Assembly (NCBI GenBank): GCA_001584585.1
Contig: LSYV01000038.1
Span: 989,247-1,012,463 of the forward strand
Direction: 5' to 3'
DNA: 23,217 nucleotides
Source: Gonium pectorale
Lineage: Eukaryota; Chlorophyta; Chlorophyceae; Chlamydomonadales; Volvocaceae
Shown here: positions 9,063-17,204 of the stretch, piece after piece
Layout of the letters: each line of letters begins with the position of its first letter
How positions within the stretch are numbered: the first letter of the stretch is position 1
Made by a program: the position numbers and the translations under genes
Notes under the pieces: generated by a model
Database searches by the model: none
Told to the model about the DNA's origin: nothing
The model's input: the letters and a program-made list of their open reading frames with translations, nothing else

Positions 9063-9245
9063 ACGACGCCTCACCTTGTTTGACAACCGTGAACCTTGGG
9101 ATCTTGTGCAAGGCTTGCGCTTGTCGTACCCCTCGAACGTAGCCAGGGTCCACCGCCGGGGCGAGGGAGAGGGGCGGGCGTGGGCAGGGAATGGCGGGCC
9201 TTTTTGAGGAGCTTGAAAACCCGAAACTTGATGAACCCGAAACCC
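9063..9245. repeat. Duplicated segment Y, copy 2
   Basis: Partner of 7460-7655. The minus strand keeps the donor AACAAG|GTGAGGCGTC, and the plus strand keeps GGAGCTTGAAAAC. A local tandem repeat of CCCGAAACTTGATG-type sequence (9222-9255) has grown at its right end. Confidence 0.55.
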
Positions 9246-9544
9246 GAAACTTGATGGCGAACCATGGCGCACATAGCAAGCTGTCCAACACCGACCGCAA
9301 GTTCCTTTCTCAGGCAGCAGAAACGTATCACCGTCGCATCTATCCGCCTTGCGCAGCGACGGACGGGCACATGCACCGCCGCTGGCTGGCTACAAGCGGT
9401 TTTGCGATTGATACCAGAGCGCTTGCGCTGCAACATTGTGCGCATTGGGTAGGTCACAGTGCCCGTGTGCACCCTCAGCTGCACCCGGCCCGCCAATGCA
9501 TCATCCCCCAGCAGGCCTGCCAGACTGACCGACCGACCTGCTGA
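9191..9544 (+). CDS. Possible small protein, 117 codons, unrecognised
   Basis: An ATG at 9191 opens 117 codons beginning MAGLFEELENPKLDEPETRN and ending QQACQTDRPTC. Composition is mixed and not obviously repeat-derived beyond the first 25 residues, which correspond to segment Y. The partner copy at 7.6 kb keeps only ELEN and LD. No motif, membrane segment or splice support; it may be a chance frame. Confidence 0.15.
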   Translation: MAGLFEELENPKLDEPETRNLMANHGAHSKLSNTDRKFLSQAAETYHRRIYPPCAATDGHMHRRWLATSGFAIDTRALALQHCAHWVGHSARVHPQLHPARQCIIPQQACQTDRPTC

Positions 9545-9559
9545 CATTCTTGCTGAAGT

Positions 9560-9745
9560 CGTGAGGAGGAAGGGCGGTGGTGGTGGCGGCGAGGGGGCGG
9601 TGACGAGGTGGGGGCGGCGGTGGTGACAGTCGATGGGTGGGTGGCGGGGATGCGAGGGCGGAGGTGGCGCGTGCGAGGGGGCAGTGGGGAGGGGAGGGTC
9701 GTGGTGATGGTGAGGGGCGGCGGCGAGGTGATGGTGAGGGGCCGC
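9560..9745. repeat. GGCGGTGGTGGCGG-type minisatellite
   Basis: Imperfect GGTGG/GGCGG units with GGTGATGGTGAGGGGC variants, similar in style to the tracts at 5.9-6.2 and 8.3-8.7 kb. Frames through it are low complexity. Confidence 0.7.
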
Positions 9746-9942
9746 CAACTTCTCTACAGAGCTGCACGGGCAAGGGGTTTACGGCCTGCTAGCAGCGCCG
9801 GTGAATCTCTGCATACCTGCGGGCTGGCGCCGACGTGCGGAGTTGGCCGCGGGGCAGGACCGCTGGACTGACCGTGTGTGAACGGATTGGAACCATCACA
9901 CCTACACTCCTACAAATCTGCTGCCAGCTGCTGCAGGCTGCT

Positions 9943-10156
9943 AGCTGCCATCGCGGTCCTCCTCTCTTCTCGCGCGCACGACACCTGGCCGGAGCGCCTC
10001 CAGAACAGGCCAAGAGGTGAACCAGCTGCCACTCGTCTGTGAGGGGTGCCGAGCAGATCGAGCAAGCGGCTCACCGTCCAGCCCACTCTGGAGGCCCTTC
10101 GGCCCTCCGGCACGCGCGAGAGAGAGGAGGACCGCGATGGCAGCCCGATTCCTGGA
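9943..10156. repeat. Inverted duplication (palindrome 3)
   Basis: Left arm about 9943-10008, right arm about 10092-10156, spacer about 85 bases. The arms share GCTGCCATCGCGGTCCTCCT and CTC..TCGCGCG, then a CCGGAG..CCTCCAGA stretch. A third, direct copy of the right-arm orientation lies at 20700-20790, so the unit also exists outside the palindrome. Confidence 0.75.
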
Positions 10157-10159
10157 CGG

Positions 10160-10440
10160 CAAGTCGTCGACGAGATTGCGAGAAGGCATTGAATGGCAAC
10201 GGTTGCGGATTGTGTCACTGCAAATGAATGAGTGACTCTTGTGAAGCCGGGCCTCGTATATAGTCGGGCCTCGGTGTCGGGCTCCGAGACCCCCGACGGA
10301 GCGTGACCTCAGCAACCTCGACGGTAGCGATCGGGGGACGACCGCATTTCGGAGTCGGCGGCCCGGGGACTCGCCGTCTGCAGCCGAGCGGAATTCATGG
10401 CATTCGACCACGATGTGGCGGCCGGCAATAAACCCCCGGC
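10160..10440. other. Stretch without a recognisable gene
   Basis: No supported exon. A GTCGGG..CTCGG / CCGAG..CCCGAC stem near 10263-10301 could form a small hairpin. Confidence 0.35.
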
Positions 10441-10446
10441 GTGAAG

Positions 10447-10767
10447 TGACCCACGGGTCAGTCCGAGCTCAAGCGCCGGCCAGCAAGCAAAAAACCTGCG
10501 GGCCTCCTCGTGGCGGGGACGGAACGCCCGAAGTTCGAGGTACTTAGTGCATGTTACGCATCCCGCGTGTGTATCAGTGCACGAGGCGCTCTAGGAGGCA
10601 CAAATTCATCACCGCAAAACCGGCGCCAAGGAGCCGGTCCACACGAATTGAGCCAGCTCATACCAGGGGAAGCGCGGCGCCCTAGCAGCAAGGATAATGA
10701 TACGCGCCTTGTTTGTATCAATGCGTCTCTCCTGGTCCGTCCGACGACGCGGGTGACCCGTGGGTCA
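10447..10767. repeat. Interval bounded by two 14-base inverted motifs
   Basis: TGACCCACGGGTCA at 10447-10460 and its reverse complement TGACCCGTGGGTCA at 10754-10767 bound about 320 bases. Each motif is nearly self-palindromic (TGACCC..GGGTCA), so they may be paired binding sites or the termini of a small non-autonomous transposon. Homology does not extend into the interior and no target-site duplication is visible. Confidence 0.25.
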
Positions 10768-11260
10768 GCAGCAAGGCATTAGCAGCAGCCCGGCGCGCGC
10801 AGCTCGGCGGGGCGGGCCCCTCCTCAGACCCACCAGCGCCCGTACGGCCGATAACGCAGCTGATGCATAGTGTCGCCGCTACGCACACCCCTCCATCACG
10901 AATTACCCCTTGAGCAGGAGAACGGCGGCTGGTAACCGATGGCCGGCGTGTCCAAACCCCCAAAGCGCACCTGTACGGCCGACGGCGCCGCGCCCGCGCC
11001 CGCCCGCCCGCTCCCCACCGCACCGCAGCACTCAACGGCCCAAACTCACGCCGCACGGACACGCACCCGACCCAACCCACGACCCGGCCCCGGGCCCGCC
11101 CGGTTCGACAGCGTCGTGCTCCCCGGCACCACGGATCGTACGCATCCCGCTGACGGCCTTTCTGGAGAACGGGGCGCAGAGCTCAACGGCCCAACCGCAC
11201 GCTGCACGGCCGCGGAACCGGCGGAACCAGCGGGCTAGAGAACGGGGCGCAGAGGGGAGT

Positions 11261-11377
11261 AAACAATGGGAACCTGCACAGAAAGAGGGAGCCCGCCTCT
11301 ACGGCCGTACACGCCCGAAGGCGCGACGTTTCCAATTGGGCGGGCGGGTACAGAGCAAGACATGTGACGGTCGTCCC
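11261..11377 (-). mobile_element. 117-bp interspersed element with GGAGT target-site duplication
   Basis: Absent from the homologous site in the second copy of this region (22903-22907). It is flanked on both sides by GGAGT (11256-11260 and 11378-11382), and the empty site has GGAGT once. The inserted sequence belongs to the repeat family also present at 4222-4310 and 17085-17200. On the minus strand it reads CCGTCACATG, a TGTACCCGCCCGCCC stretch, GGAAACGTCGC, a hairpin GCGCCTTCGGGCGTG and GTACGGCCGTAGAGGCGGG. No coding capacity and no clear terminal inverted repeats. Size and target-site duplication suit a SINE or MITE; I cannot assign a named family. Confidence 0.75.
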
Positions 11378-11611
11378 GGAGTCGTGCGCGTCCCGCTGAC
11401 GGACGTGGCCCACCCGAGGCCCACCCGAGGCCCACCCTGCCCCGGTCGCCACCCCGGCTCCCACCCCGGCCCTCGCCAGAGCGAGCAAGATCACAGCACC
11501 CATCACGCACGGCACATTGCATTTCACATGGAGCCGCGTCGGCCGCATCCCCGGTGCACTCCGGGTTGCTGCCATTGCTTTCATGGCGTTGAGCGCAACG
11601 GTCGGCAAACC

Positions 11612-11640
11612 TCAGAGCACACACACACACACGCACAAAC
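11612..11640. repeat. (CA)n microsatellite
   Basis: A run of CACACACACACACGCAC inside the 3' flank of the prolyl 4-hydroxylase copy. It is short or absent in the second copy near 23110-23125. Confidence 0.7.
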
Positions 11641-11791
11641 GCGTTTGCAGCCTGTTTGCAGCCTGTCCACAAGCACGCACATTCGCATGACGTAACACAC
11701 AAACGCGTCGTTCCATTTCAAAACTCACACACACCAGACAGCACGGCCACAGCACCAGCCCCAGCACCAGCCGCGGGCGGCCGCACGCGGC

Positions 11792-12962
11792 TCAGGCGTC
11801 CAGCTCCTCCTGGTCGTACACCATGAAGCCCAGCGCCTGGCGGTTGCGGTTGATGCACGGCAGGTCGTTGGGGCCGCTGCACGGCTCACAGGCGTCGCAG
11901 GCGCGCGCGTAGTGGGCGTTCATGTAGGCGGGGTTGCGCTTGCACTGCGGCCAGGGCGGGGGGAGAGGCGGGCCGGGGGAGGGAGGCAAGGGAGGCGGGA
12001 GGGTAAGAAGAGAGGCGGGCAAGAGTGTGTGTGTGTATGTGTCTTGGGTTGTCCCGCCGGCCTGGCCACCGGCCTCCAGCGCGGGGAGCCTTCATGGCCC
12101 CCCACCCCTGCCGCCTCTGCAGGTGGAGACCAGTGCGTTCTCATCCACCGTTTGTTTCTGAAACCGGAGCCCTGAGCTTCAGCAGATAGCGCTTTCGATC
12201 TGATCACGCCGCGTCGGCCCCGACTCCTGTGGCACAGAGCCTAAACCCCAGCTACACCCGGCAAACTTCGCCCACCCGCCTGTGCCCCCATTTTGCCCTC
12301 CCGCCTGCGCATCGCCCCCCGCCCCTCACCGCGTCCCACCCTTCCCGTTTGTCCCGCCCTCACCTCGCCCAGCCCCGCCCAGTGGCCGCACTGGTCGTTC
12401 AGGTCGACGCAGGCGCCGGGCTCCCCGTCCCGCTCCGAAGTCACGGGCTGTGAGGGGAGAGGAGGGAGGGCAGAGGGGGCAGGTTCAGGTCCAGAAGTAC
12501 GTACGGGGGGGGGGGGGCGGTTATAAAGAAGGCGTTGATGAGCAATGGGGGGGGACCACAGGGAAGGGCAGCAGAGGGGAGGCGGTTTCCTCACTCATGT
12601 CGGCCGCTGGGCTGAGCCCACGCATTGTCTTCCCCCCCCATCCCCCCCGTCACCCTCCTCCCCACACCCCAACACCCCACCACACGTCCGCCGTACAGAC
12701 ATACTTACGTGCAGGTACCCCTCCATGTCGTACGCCATCGGTGTGCACCCNNNNNNNNNNNNNNNNNNNNTCGGCCGCTGGGCTGAGCCCACGCATTGTC
12801 TTCCCCCCCATCCCCCCCCGTCACCCTCCTCCCCACACACCCAACACCCCACACACGTCCGCCGTACAGACATACTTACGTGCAGGTACCCCTCCATGTC
12901 GTACGCCATGGTGTGCACCCACGAGGTGGCCGTCCACTTGACGCCGCGGACCACGGGGCAGC
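11792..12962 (-). CDS. Prolyl 4-hydroxylase, C-terminal part with ShKT domain
   Basis: Hydroxylates proline in secreted hydroxyproline-rich proteins, using Fe(II) and 2-oxoglutarate, in the secretory pathway. Three minus-strand exons join in frame: 12880-12962, 12364-12447 and 11792-11944 (stop TGA). The first gives CPVVRGVKWTATSWVH, the end of the dioxygenase fold (family pattern H.GCPV..G.KW.AT.W.H, where Lys or Arg binds 2-oxoglutarate). Exons two and three give CVDLNDQC and, across the splice, CGHWAGLGECKRNPAYM, then ACDACEPC: a six-Cys ShKT domain as in many algal and plant enzymes. The C terminus is VYDQEELDA. Donors are CAC|GTAAGT and GAG|GTGAGG. The HxD iron-binding exons are not visible upstream, where only about 800 bases separate it from the next gene model, so the copy may be 5'-truncated. 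The first intron contains the assembly gap. Confidence 0.72.
12507..12519. repeat. Poly-G/C run
   Basis: A run of about ten G followed by CGG inside the first intron of the hydroxylase model, next to the assembly break. Such runs are common causes of read failure. Confidence 0.7.
12600..12920. other. Assembly gap with overlapping contig ends
   Basis: Bases 12751-12770 are N. The 151 bases to the left (12600-12750) repeat the 150 bases to the right (12771-12920) almost exactly, starting CGGCCGCTGGGCTGAGCCCA and ending GTGTGCACCC. They differ only by a few single-base insertions in C runs and one extra C in GCCAT(C)GGTG. The left copy ends in the middle of the hydroxylase exon. The plain reading is two contigs that overlap and were not merged, so the true sequence is shorter by about 170 bases and has one exon copy. 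Confidence 0.9.
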
Positions 12963-13787
12963 CTGGCGGCGGGCGGCGGGTGGCGAGCGGTCGCGGAGCA
13001 GTTGGTCGGTTGGTTTGAAGGCGGTTGCCAGCGGTTGGCAGTTAGTATGGATATATGAATTGCACGGAGGCGCCGCGCTCCAGCATGCTGCAAGTCCGAA
13101 GCCCCGGCGCCCCGAAGGCCCTTTGGTCCCGGACCCACCGGAGGCGGGACTCTTCCCCCTGGGCCCCATCAACCCACGGTCCCACGCCCACATCGTCAAC
13201 CCTATCCCCCCTCCCCCTTGTCCAGCGGCTCCCATCCTGCAGCCACCCACTGCAGCCAACAGCAGACCGGGCGCCCTCGATAACAGCCCACTCGACGGCC
13301 ACGTCCCCACCCACCCACCCGCGCGCCCACAGCGCCCGCCGCCACGCCCGTCTCCCTCGACCTGTCCCAGGTGTCGCAGTTCAGAACCGGCAACGGGACC
13401 CCAAGCCCGTACCGCCAAGACCGCCGTACCTGTTGACGACCCGTGCCCCACATTCTTCATCGCCCCGTCTCCATGGCCGACGCCAAGACCCGCTTCTTGA
13501 CTTTCCCCCGAAATATACAACCTCGGACTCGCCTCGGGCCGACGAAACGCGCTCAGAACTGTGTACCTCGCTGACGTCGAAGTTCTACAGGTCGCCTACA
13601 ACTCCACCAAGACTGCCGTTACTCCAAATACTGAGTATGCGATTCGGTGTCCGCGACGCGACCCGTTTCCCCTTCTTCATAACCCCTCCGCCTGCACCCT
13701 TGCCCCCCCGCCCGCCATCGCCGGCGGCCCCGCTCACCTTCGTGCTTGCACGCAACACCGCAGCAGCAGCCAGTTCATAGGGCCCCA

Positions 13788-14816
13788 TTACGCAGTGTCG
13801 ATACGTCCCGCCGTGCGCCGCATACACTCAGCGCCCGGCGCAGCGGCGGCCCCCTGATCCGGCAGCGCCCCGGCCTCGGCGACCAGGCCCGCCCGTGGCC
13901 AGCAGAGGTCCTCCTCGCTGACGTTTGTTGGACATGGCGGCGTCCAGGGCGGCGGCGGACAAGCCAGGGGGCTGCTGGGCTCAAGACCTGAGGGCGGTGC
14001 GGCAGAAGGACAGAGGAGGCATGGACTTGGCCACAGATAGATGCTTCTGATGAGGGTTAACAGGAAGCGCCTAACCGCGCGGACTATCTGGCCGCGTCCA
14101 TGCATCCTGCGCCCTTCCCTTCATGCTGCTGGATGCCCGCCCGGCTGCGCCATTTCCGAGCGCCACCCACCCAGCAGAAACCAAAACCCGGTGCACCAAA
14201 GTCGCATACGCGCACCAGGCGGGGCCTGCACGGTCCGCCCGCCCGCTGCGCCGCGAATGCAGGTTGAAGCCGCCCGCCCGCCCACCTGCCCGCATACACC
14301 CACCCTGGCTCGCATTGGGTTGGATCACGAGGCTGCCCTTCGCCGGGCAGTCGTTCTCCAGGGCGGCGATGCGCAATGCAATGTCCACTCTCGAGTGCTG
14401 GGGCGCAGGCGGCAGCAACGAGAACAGCAACGGCCCGACGCGCAACTTGATGGCTGGCTGCACGGCCTTCACGCAAAGGTCTTCCCGCAGGTCTCGGGGC
14501 GCGGTGCTGACTTGGCCCTGCCTGTGGGGCGAGACGACGACAGCAGAAAAGCACAGGTTCGTGTCAGGCCTCTCCCAGACAGGAACGCTGTCGCTGGTGC
14601 CGCAGACGCTGTTTGGGCCAGGTCCCTACACGCTTGCACCCACATGGGGCACGCGCCGGCCGAGACCTAGGCAGCCCACGGCCCTGCTGGCACACGCGCA
14701 GACTGCCGTACATGTGCATACACGTGCGGTACCCACCATGTCCGAGCGTTTGATCATGCTTCACGAACACGGCCCATAGACTGGGCCGTCATGGCGGCCC
14801 CCTCACGGTGGGATGC
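13788..14816 (-). pseudogene. Downstream exons of the 14-16.6 kb gene, interrupted by TGA
   Basis: Three minus-strand exons with consistent phases: 14737-14816, 14304-14521 and 13788-13987 (stop TAA). The first is homologous to the first coding exon of the coiled-coil gene at 20096-20149. Read in the phase that joins both neighbours it has an in-frame TGA at 14754-14756. Exon two follows a strong acceptor (TCTCGCCCCACAG) and encodes DLREDLCVKAVQPAIKL, RVGPLLFSLLPPAP and VDIALRIAALENDCP, then splices at CCAGG|GTGGGT. The last exon starts with a Pro-rich linker (ACPPPPWTPPCP) and NVSEEDLCWPRAGL. I do not recognise a family. It may be a separate gene starting inside the first exon, or the C-terminal half of the gene at 14984-16647 with a nonsense mutation or sequence error. 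Confidence 0.35.
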
Positions 14817-14900
14817 CTGCGTCCGAATCGGTAGCCGTTAGACTAGCCGTACGTCGGTAGTACGGGCCACACGGGTACGGGAGGCATCCCTACGCTCCCG
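14572..14900 (-). repeat. Segment homologous to 19966-20220, copy 1
   Basis: Colinear with the first exon and first intron of the coiled-coil gene. Shared blocks include AGGAACGCTGTCGC, TGGGC.AGGTCCC.ACACGC, CCTGCGTC.GAATCG.GAG/TAG with CGTTAGA, and GGCATCC with CACGGAGCCT. Splice sites on both sides of the small exon are conserved. Part of what is intron at 20 kb lies in or beside exon sequence here. Confidence 0.65.
14767..14787. repeat. Perfect 8-bp stem hairpin
   Basis: ACGGCCCATAGACTGGGCCGT forms an eight-base-pair stem with a five-base loop inside the small exon at 14737-14816. The homologous exon at 20 kb lacks it, so it arose or was lost after duplication. Confidence 0.5.
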
Positions 14901-14983
14901 GCTGCACGGAGCCTGCACCGGCTGGCTGCCTCGTGCGGAGGGCGCGCATTCTAGGCGGTCCAGAATGCAAACGGCACGCGTAC

Positions 14984-16647
14984 CTGGACGTCACGACGCT
15001 GTCCTACCGACACGTGACTAGCAAGGGCGGGCGGGAAGCCACCGTCCGGACGAGGACCGACATGCAGCCGTCCCTCATTGACGGGACAACCCTGTGGCAA
15101 CTGCCTGATCCTCACGCCCCAGATCCGCTTTCCTAACCCCCCCCCCGAGGATCGCCTGAGAACGCCTTCCAATTCTCTGACCCCGCCTCCCGCCCCTGCC
15201 CCGCCCTCCCGCCCACCTTGCCAGCATCCTCCTGGTGAGGCTCTGCAGCAGCCGGTCGTCGGTGAAGCCCAGGGAGGCGGTGCGGGCCACCACCGCAGCG
15301 GAGTGGCGGGGGTCGAACCTGGAATGGGGCGGGGGCGGGGGCAGGGGAGGTGAAGGGAAAGGAGAATGAACAACGACGACCTGGGCGCCAGCAGCGTAAG
15401 TTCCATCCGGCGGCCGAGCCGGTCCTTGCCTCGTTTCGCCGGCTCCCGAAGGTGTCGGCGATCCGAAAGACCTGCAGCCGCCAGGTGTGTGCCGCCGTTT
15501 CCGGCGGCGTCCGTGTCGCTGGCTGAGTTGCGTACAGCTAGGTAGTAGCGTATAAGCTAAGGTCGTAATAGTAGAGGTGTGTGCGTGTGTGTGCCTAGGT
15601 CGCCCACCCCATCCCCGTCCCCAGCTCCCTCAGTTCCTAACAACAGTCCGACCCAGGGGCAGGGAAGGGGGAAGAGGAGGGGTAAGCAGATAGACCAGGG
15701 GTTAAGGATCAGAGGTGCCTTTCTAGAAGGACCGACCGGGACCGGGATCTGGGATACGGGGCCAGTACCACTTTACATTAGGGGTTCCCAACAGCTGGGG
15801 CACAAACCTGTTGTTGCGAACGCGCAACGCTCAGGCCGCCTCAAGACTCGTCAAAGGCGCCGGGCATCCCATACCCGCACCCGCACCCGCAACCACTGAA
15901 CCCCCATCCCCGCCCCCCGGCCCCCCGCCCCCCGTTCCAAAAACCAGGAGCACGGTCCGGATGCCACTGCGATCGCGCAACACTCAGGCCGCGGCAGAGC
16001 TCGTCCCAGGCTCCGGGCATCCCATATCCGTACTTTTCACCCGCGCCTGCACCCGCACCCGCGCCCCGCACCCACCAGTGGGACCGCCGGAGCACCAGCT
16101 GTCCCGCCGCCGCCACCAGCGACGCCACCCTCGACTCGACCGCGCCGCCGCCGCTGCCACGGCGTCCGTCGCCACCGCTGAGCGCAATCGGCGGAGGTGG
16201 CGGCGCGCTCCAATGACCGTAGGAAGGCTTGCTCACGCCCCGCCCGGCATGCCTACGCGCCGCGGGCAGGGGCAGGAAGTAACGAAAAGAGAAGGTGTTT
16301 GTAATTTTCCAGGGTCTAAAAGAGCAGATCGAGGGCACGAGCTCAGGCTGGCGCAGTGGCGCCAGCCCGTAGCGTCCCGCCCTCCGCCCCACCGCCCCCC
16401 CCCCAATGTGCTTCCCGCGCGCACCTGTCACCACTCCGCCAAAGCAGGGCCCCCAGCTCCTCCAGAGATCCGGTAGACGCAGTGGCTCGGTTACAGAGCT
16501 TGATGCCGTAGAAGCAGGCGTGGTAGCTACGCGCTGCTGGGGGCGCCGCTGATGGCAGGCACGCGCGGGCCGACAGGGAGGCCACATGCCTCCCAGCAAG
16601 CAGCAGGGCGGCGTCGCTGTGCTCCGGGGACGCTTCCACAGGCAACG
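14984..16647 (-). CDS. Possible OPR/FASTK-like helical-repeat protein (partial)
   Basis: Three minus-strand exons join in frame: 16425-16647, 15217-15318 and 14984-15104. Donors are GACAG|GTGCGC, GCAAG|GTGGGC and TCCAG|GTACGC; acceptors end GGTTAG, TTCCAG and ATCAG. The first two exons give SLEELGALLWRSGDR, then FDPRHSAAVVARTASLGF, then TDDRLLQSLTRRMLAR. This pattern (L..L.W....., F.P...A.....A.LG..D..LL..L...ML) resembles octotricopeptide-repeat and related helical RNA-binding proteins that control organelle RNAs in Chlamydomonas. Only about one repeat is convincing; the third exon (QGCPVNEGRLHV) is not typical. No start or transit peptide is found, and upstream exons should lie beyond 16.65 kb. 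The last exon ends in phase 0 and fits the exon at 14737-14816. Confidence 0.38.
15822..16040. repeat. Tandem duplication inside an intron, period about 153
   Basis: GCGCAAC.CTCAGGCCGC at 15822 and at 15975 each lead through CTCGTC..AGGC.CCGGGCATC to CCCATA.CCG.AC. Frames give paired peptides (RNAQAASRLVKGAGHP and RNTQAAAELVPGSGHP) on the plus strand. The pair sits in the 1.1-kb intron between the first two exons of the minus-strand helical-repeat model, so it is probably non-coding. Confidence 0.7.
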
Positions 16648-16649
16648 CT

Positions 16650-17084
16650 AACCACCCACCGCCACATCCTGCTGCCGGTTCCGAGTCGAGGCAACGCAAG
16701 GCGGTCTGGCTATGTTCATCCCCAACAGCCGGGCATCGCCACGGCCATGAGAACAAAGCGCGCCCTGCGCCAATTCGTACCGTAAGCTCATCGCCTGCTT
16801 GATCAACCGCGTCGTTCCTGAATGAAGTTCGTCAGCTGCTGGCCAAAACCCGTGACGTTATCTCCTGCACGTTTGATAACTAAAAAAACACGGTTGCCAC
16901 ACTACCGAGACCGTTTTCACGCAAGCTATTGCGAAAGTGCCAACCAAGCTGTATGGCGGGGCGTAGAAGGCTACCGGTACGTGGCCGCAGTTGCTGCGTG
17001 GCACTGTGGAAGATAGTCCTTTCCGTTGCCAGGACTCTGTACCGCCTGCGGCCCCTGAATCGCCGTACGCCCGCACACATACAC
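16650..17084. other. Stretch without a defined exon
   Basis: Upstream exons of the helical-repeat gene may be here, since the frame upstream of the GGTTAG acceptor at 16648 is open, but no exon with matching splice sites can be fixed. Confidence 0.3.
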
Positions 17085-17200
17085 ACACCGACGTCACATG
17101 CCTTGCATTGTACCCACCCGCCCTACTGGGAACGTCGCACCTTTGGGTGCGTATGGCCATATAGGCGTACTCCCTAAGCCGCTGCAGTTTGCTTTTCCTT
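17085..17200 (+). mobile_element. Interspersed element, copy 3
   Basis: Best match to the 117-bp element at 11261-11377, in opposite orientation. It reads ACGTCACATGCCTTGCATTG, TACCCACCCGCCCTACTGGG, AACGTCGCACCTTTGGGTGC, GTATGGCCATATAGGCGTAC and CTCCCTAAGCCG. The hairpin centre CGCACCTTTGGGTGCG is conserved. No obvious short direct repeat flanks it. Confidence 0.65.
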
Positions 17201-17204
17201 TCAC

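Larger units (their letters stand above)
10975..11823 (-). repeat. Segmental duplication of the prolyl 4-hydroxylase 3' region, copy 1
   Basis: Similar in order and orientation to 22650-23217. Shared blocks include GGCCCCGGGCCCGCCCGGTT, GATCGTACGCATCCCGCTGA, CCAGAGCGAGCAAGATCACA and the last codons of the hydroxylase. Copy 1 is longer because it carries a 117-base insertion at 11261 and extra short CACC/GGCC repeats. On the minus strand this is the 3' UTR and downstream flank of the gene ending at 11792. Confidence 0.9.

Noticed and set aside
12600..12750. Possible second, tandem prolyl 4-hydroxylase exon left of the gap
   Set aside because: Nearly identical to the right side including intron sequence, and cut off at the N run; better explained as overlapping contig ends.
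13055..13780. 241-codon plus-strand ORF and overlapping 214-codon minus-strand ORF
   Set aside because: Both are Pro/Gly/Ser-rich frames in the same GC-rich interval, with no hydroxylase motif; searched specifically for an HxD iron-binding exon without success.
14754..14756. TGA as selenocysteine codon (Chlamydomonas makes selenoproteins)
   Set aside because: The surrounding residues resemble no selenoprotein and no SECIS-like structure was recognised; a nonsense change or a wrong exon model is simpler.
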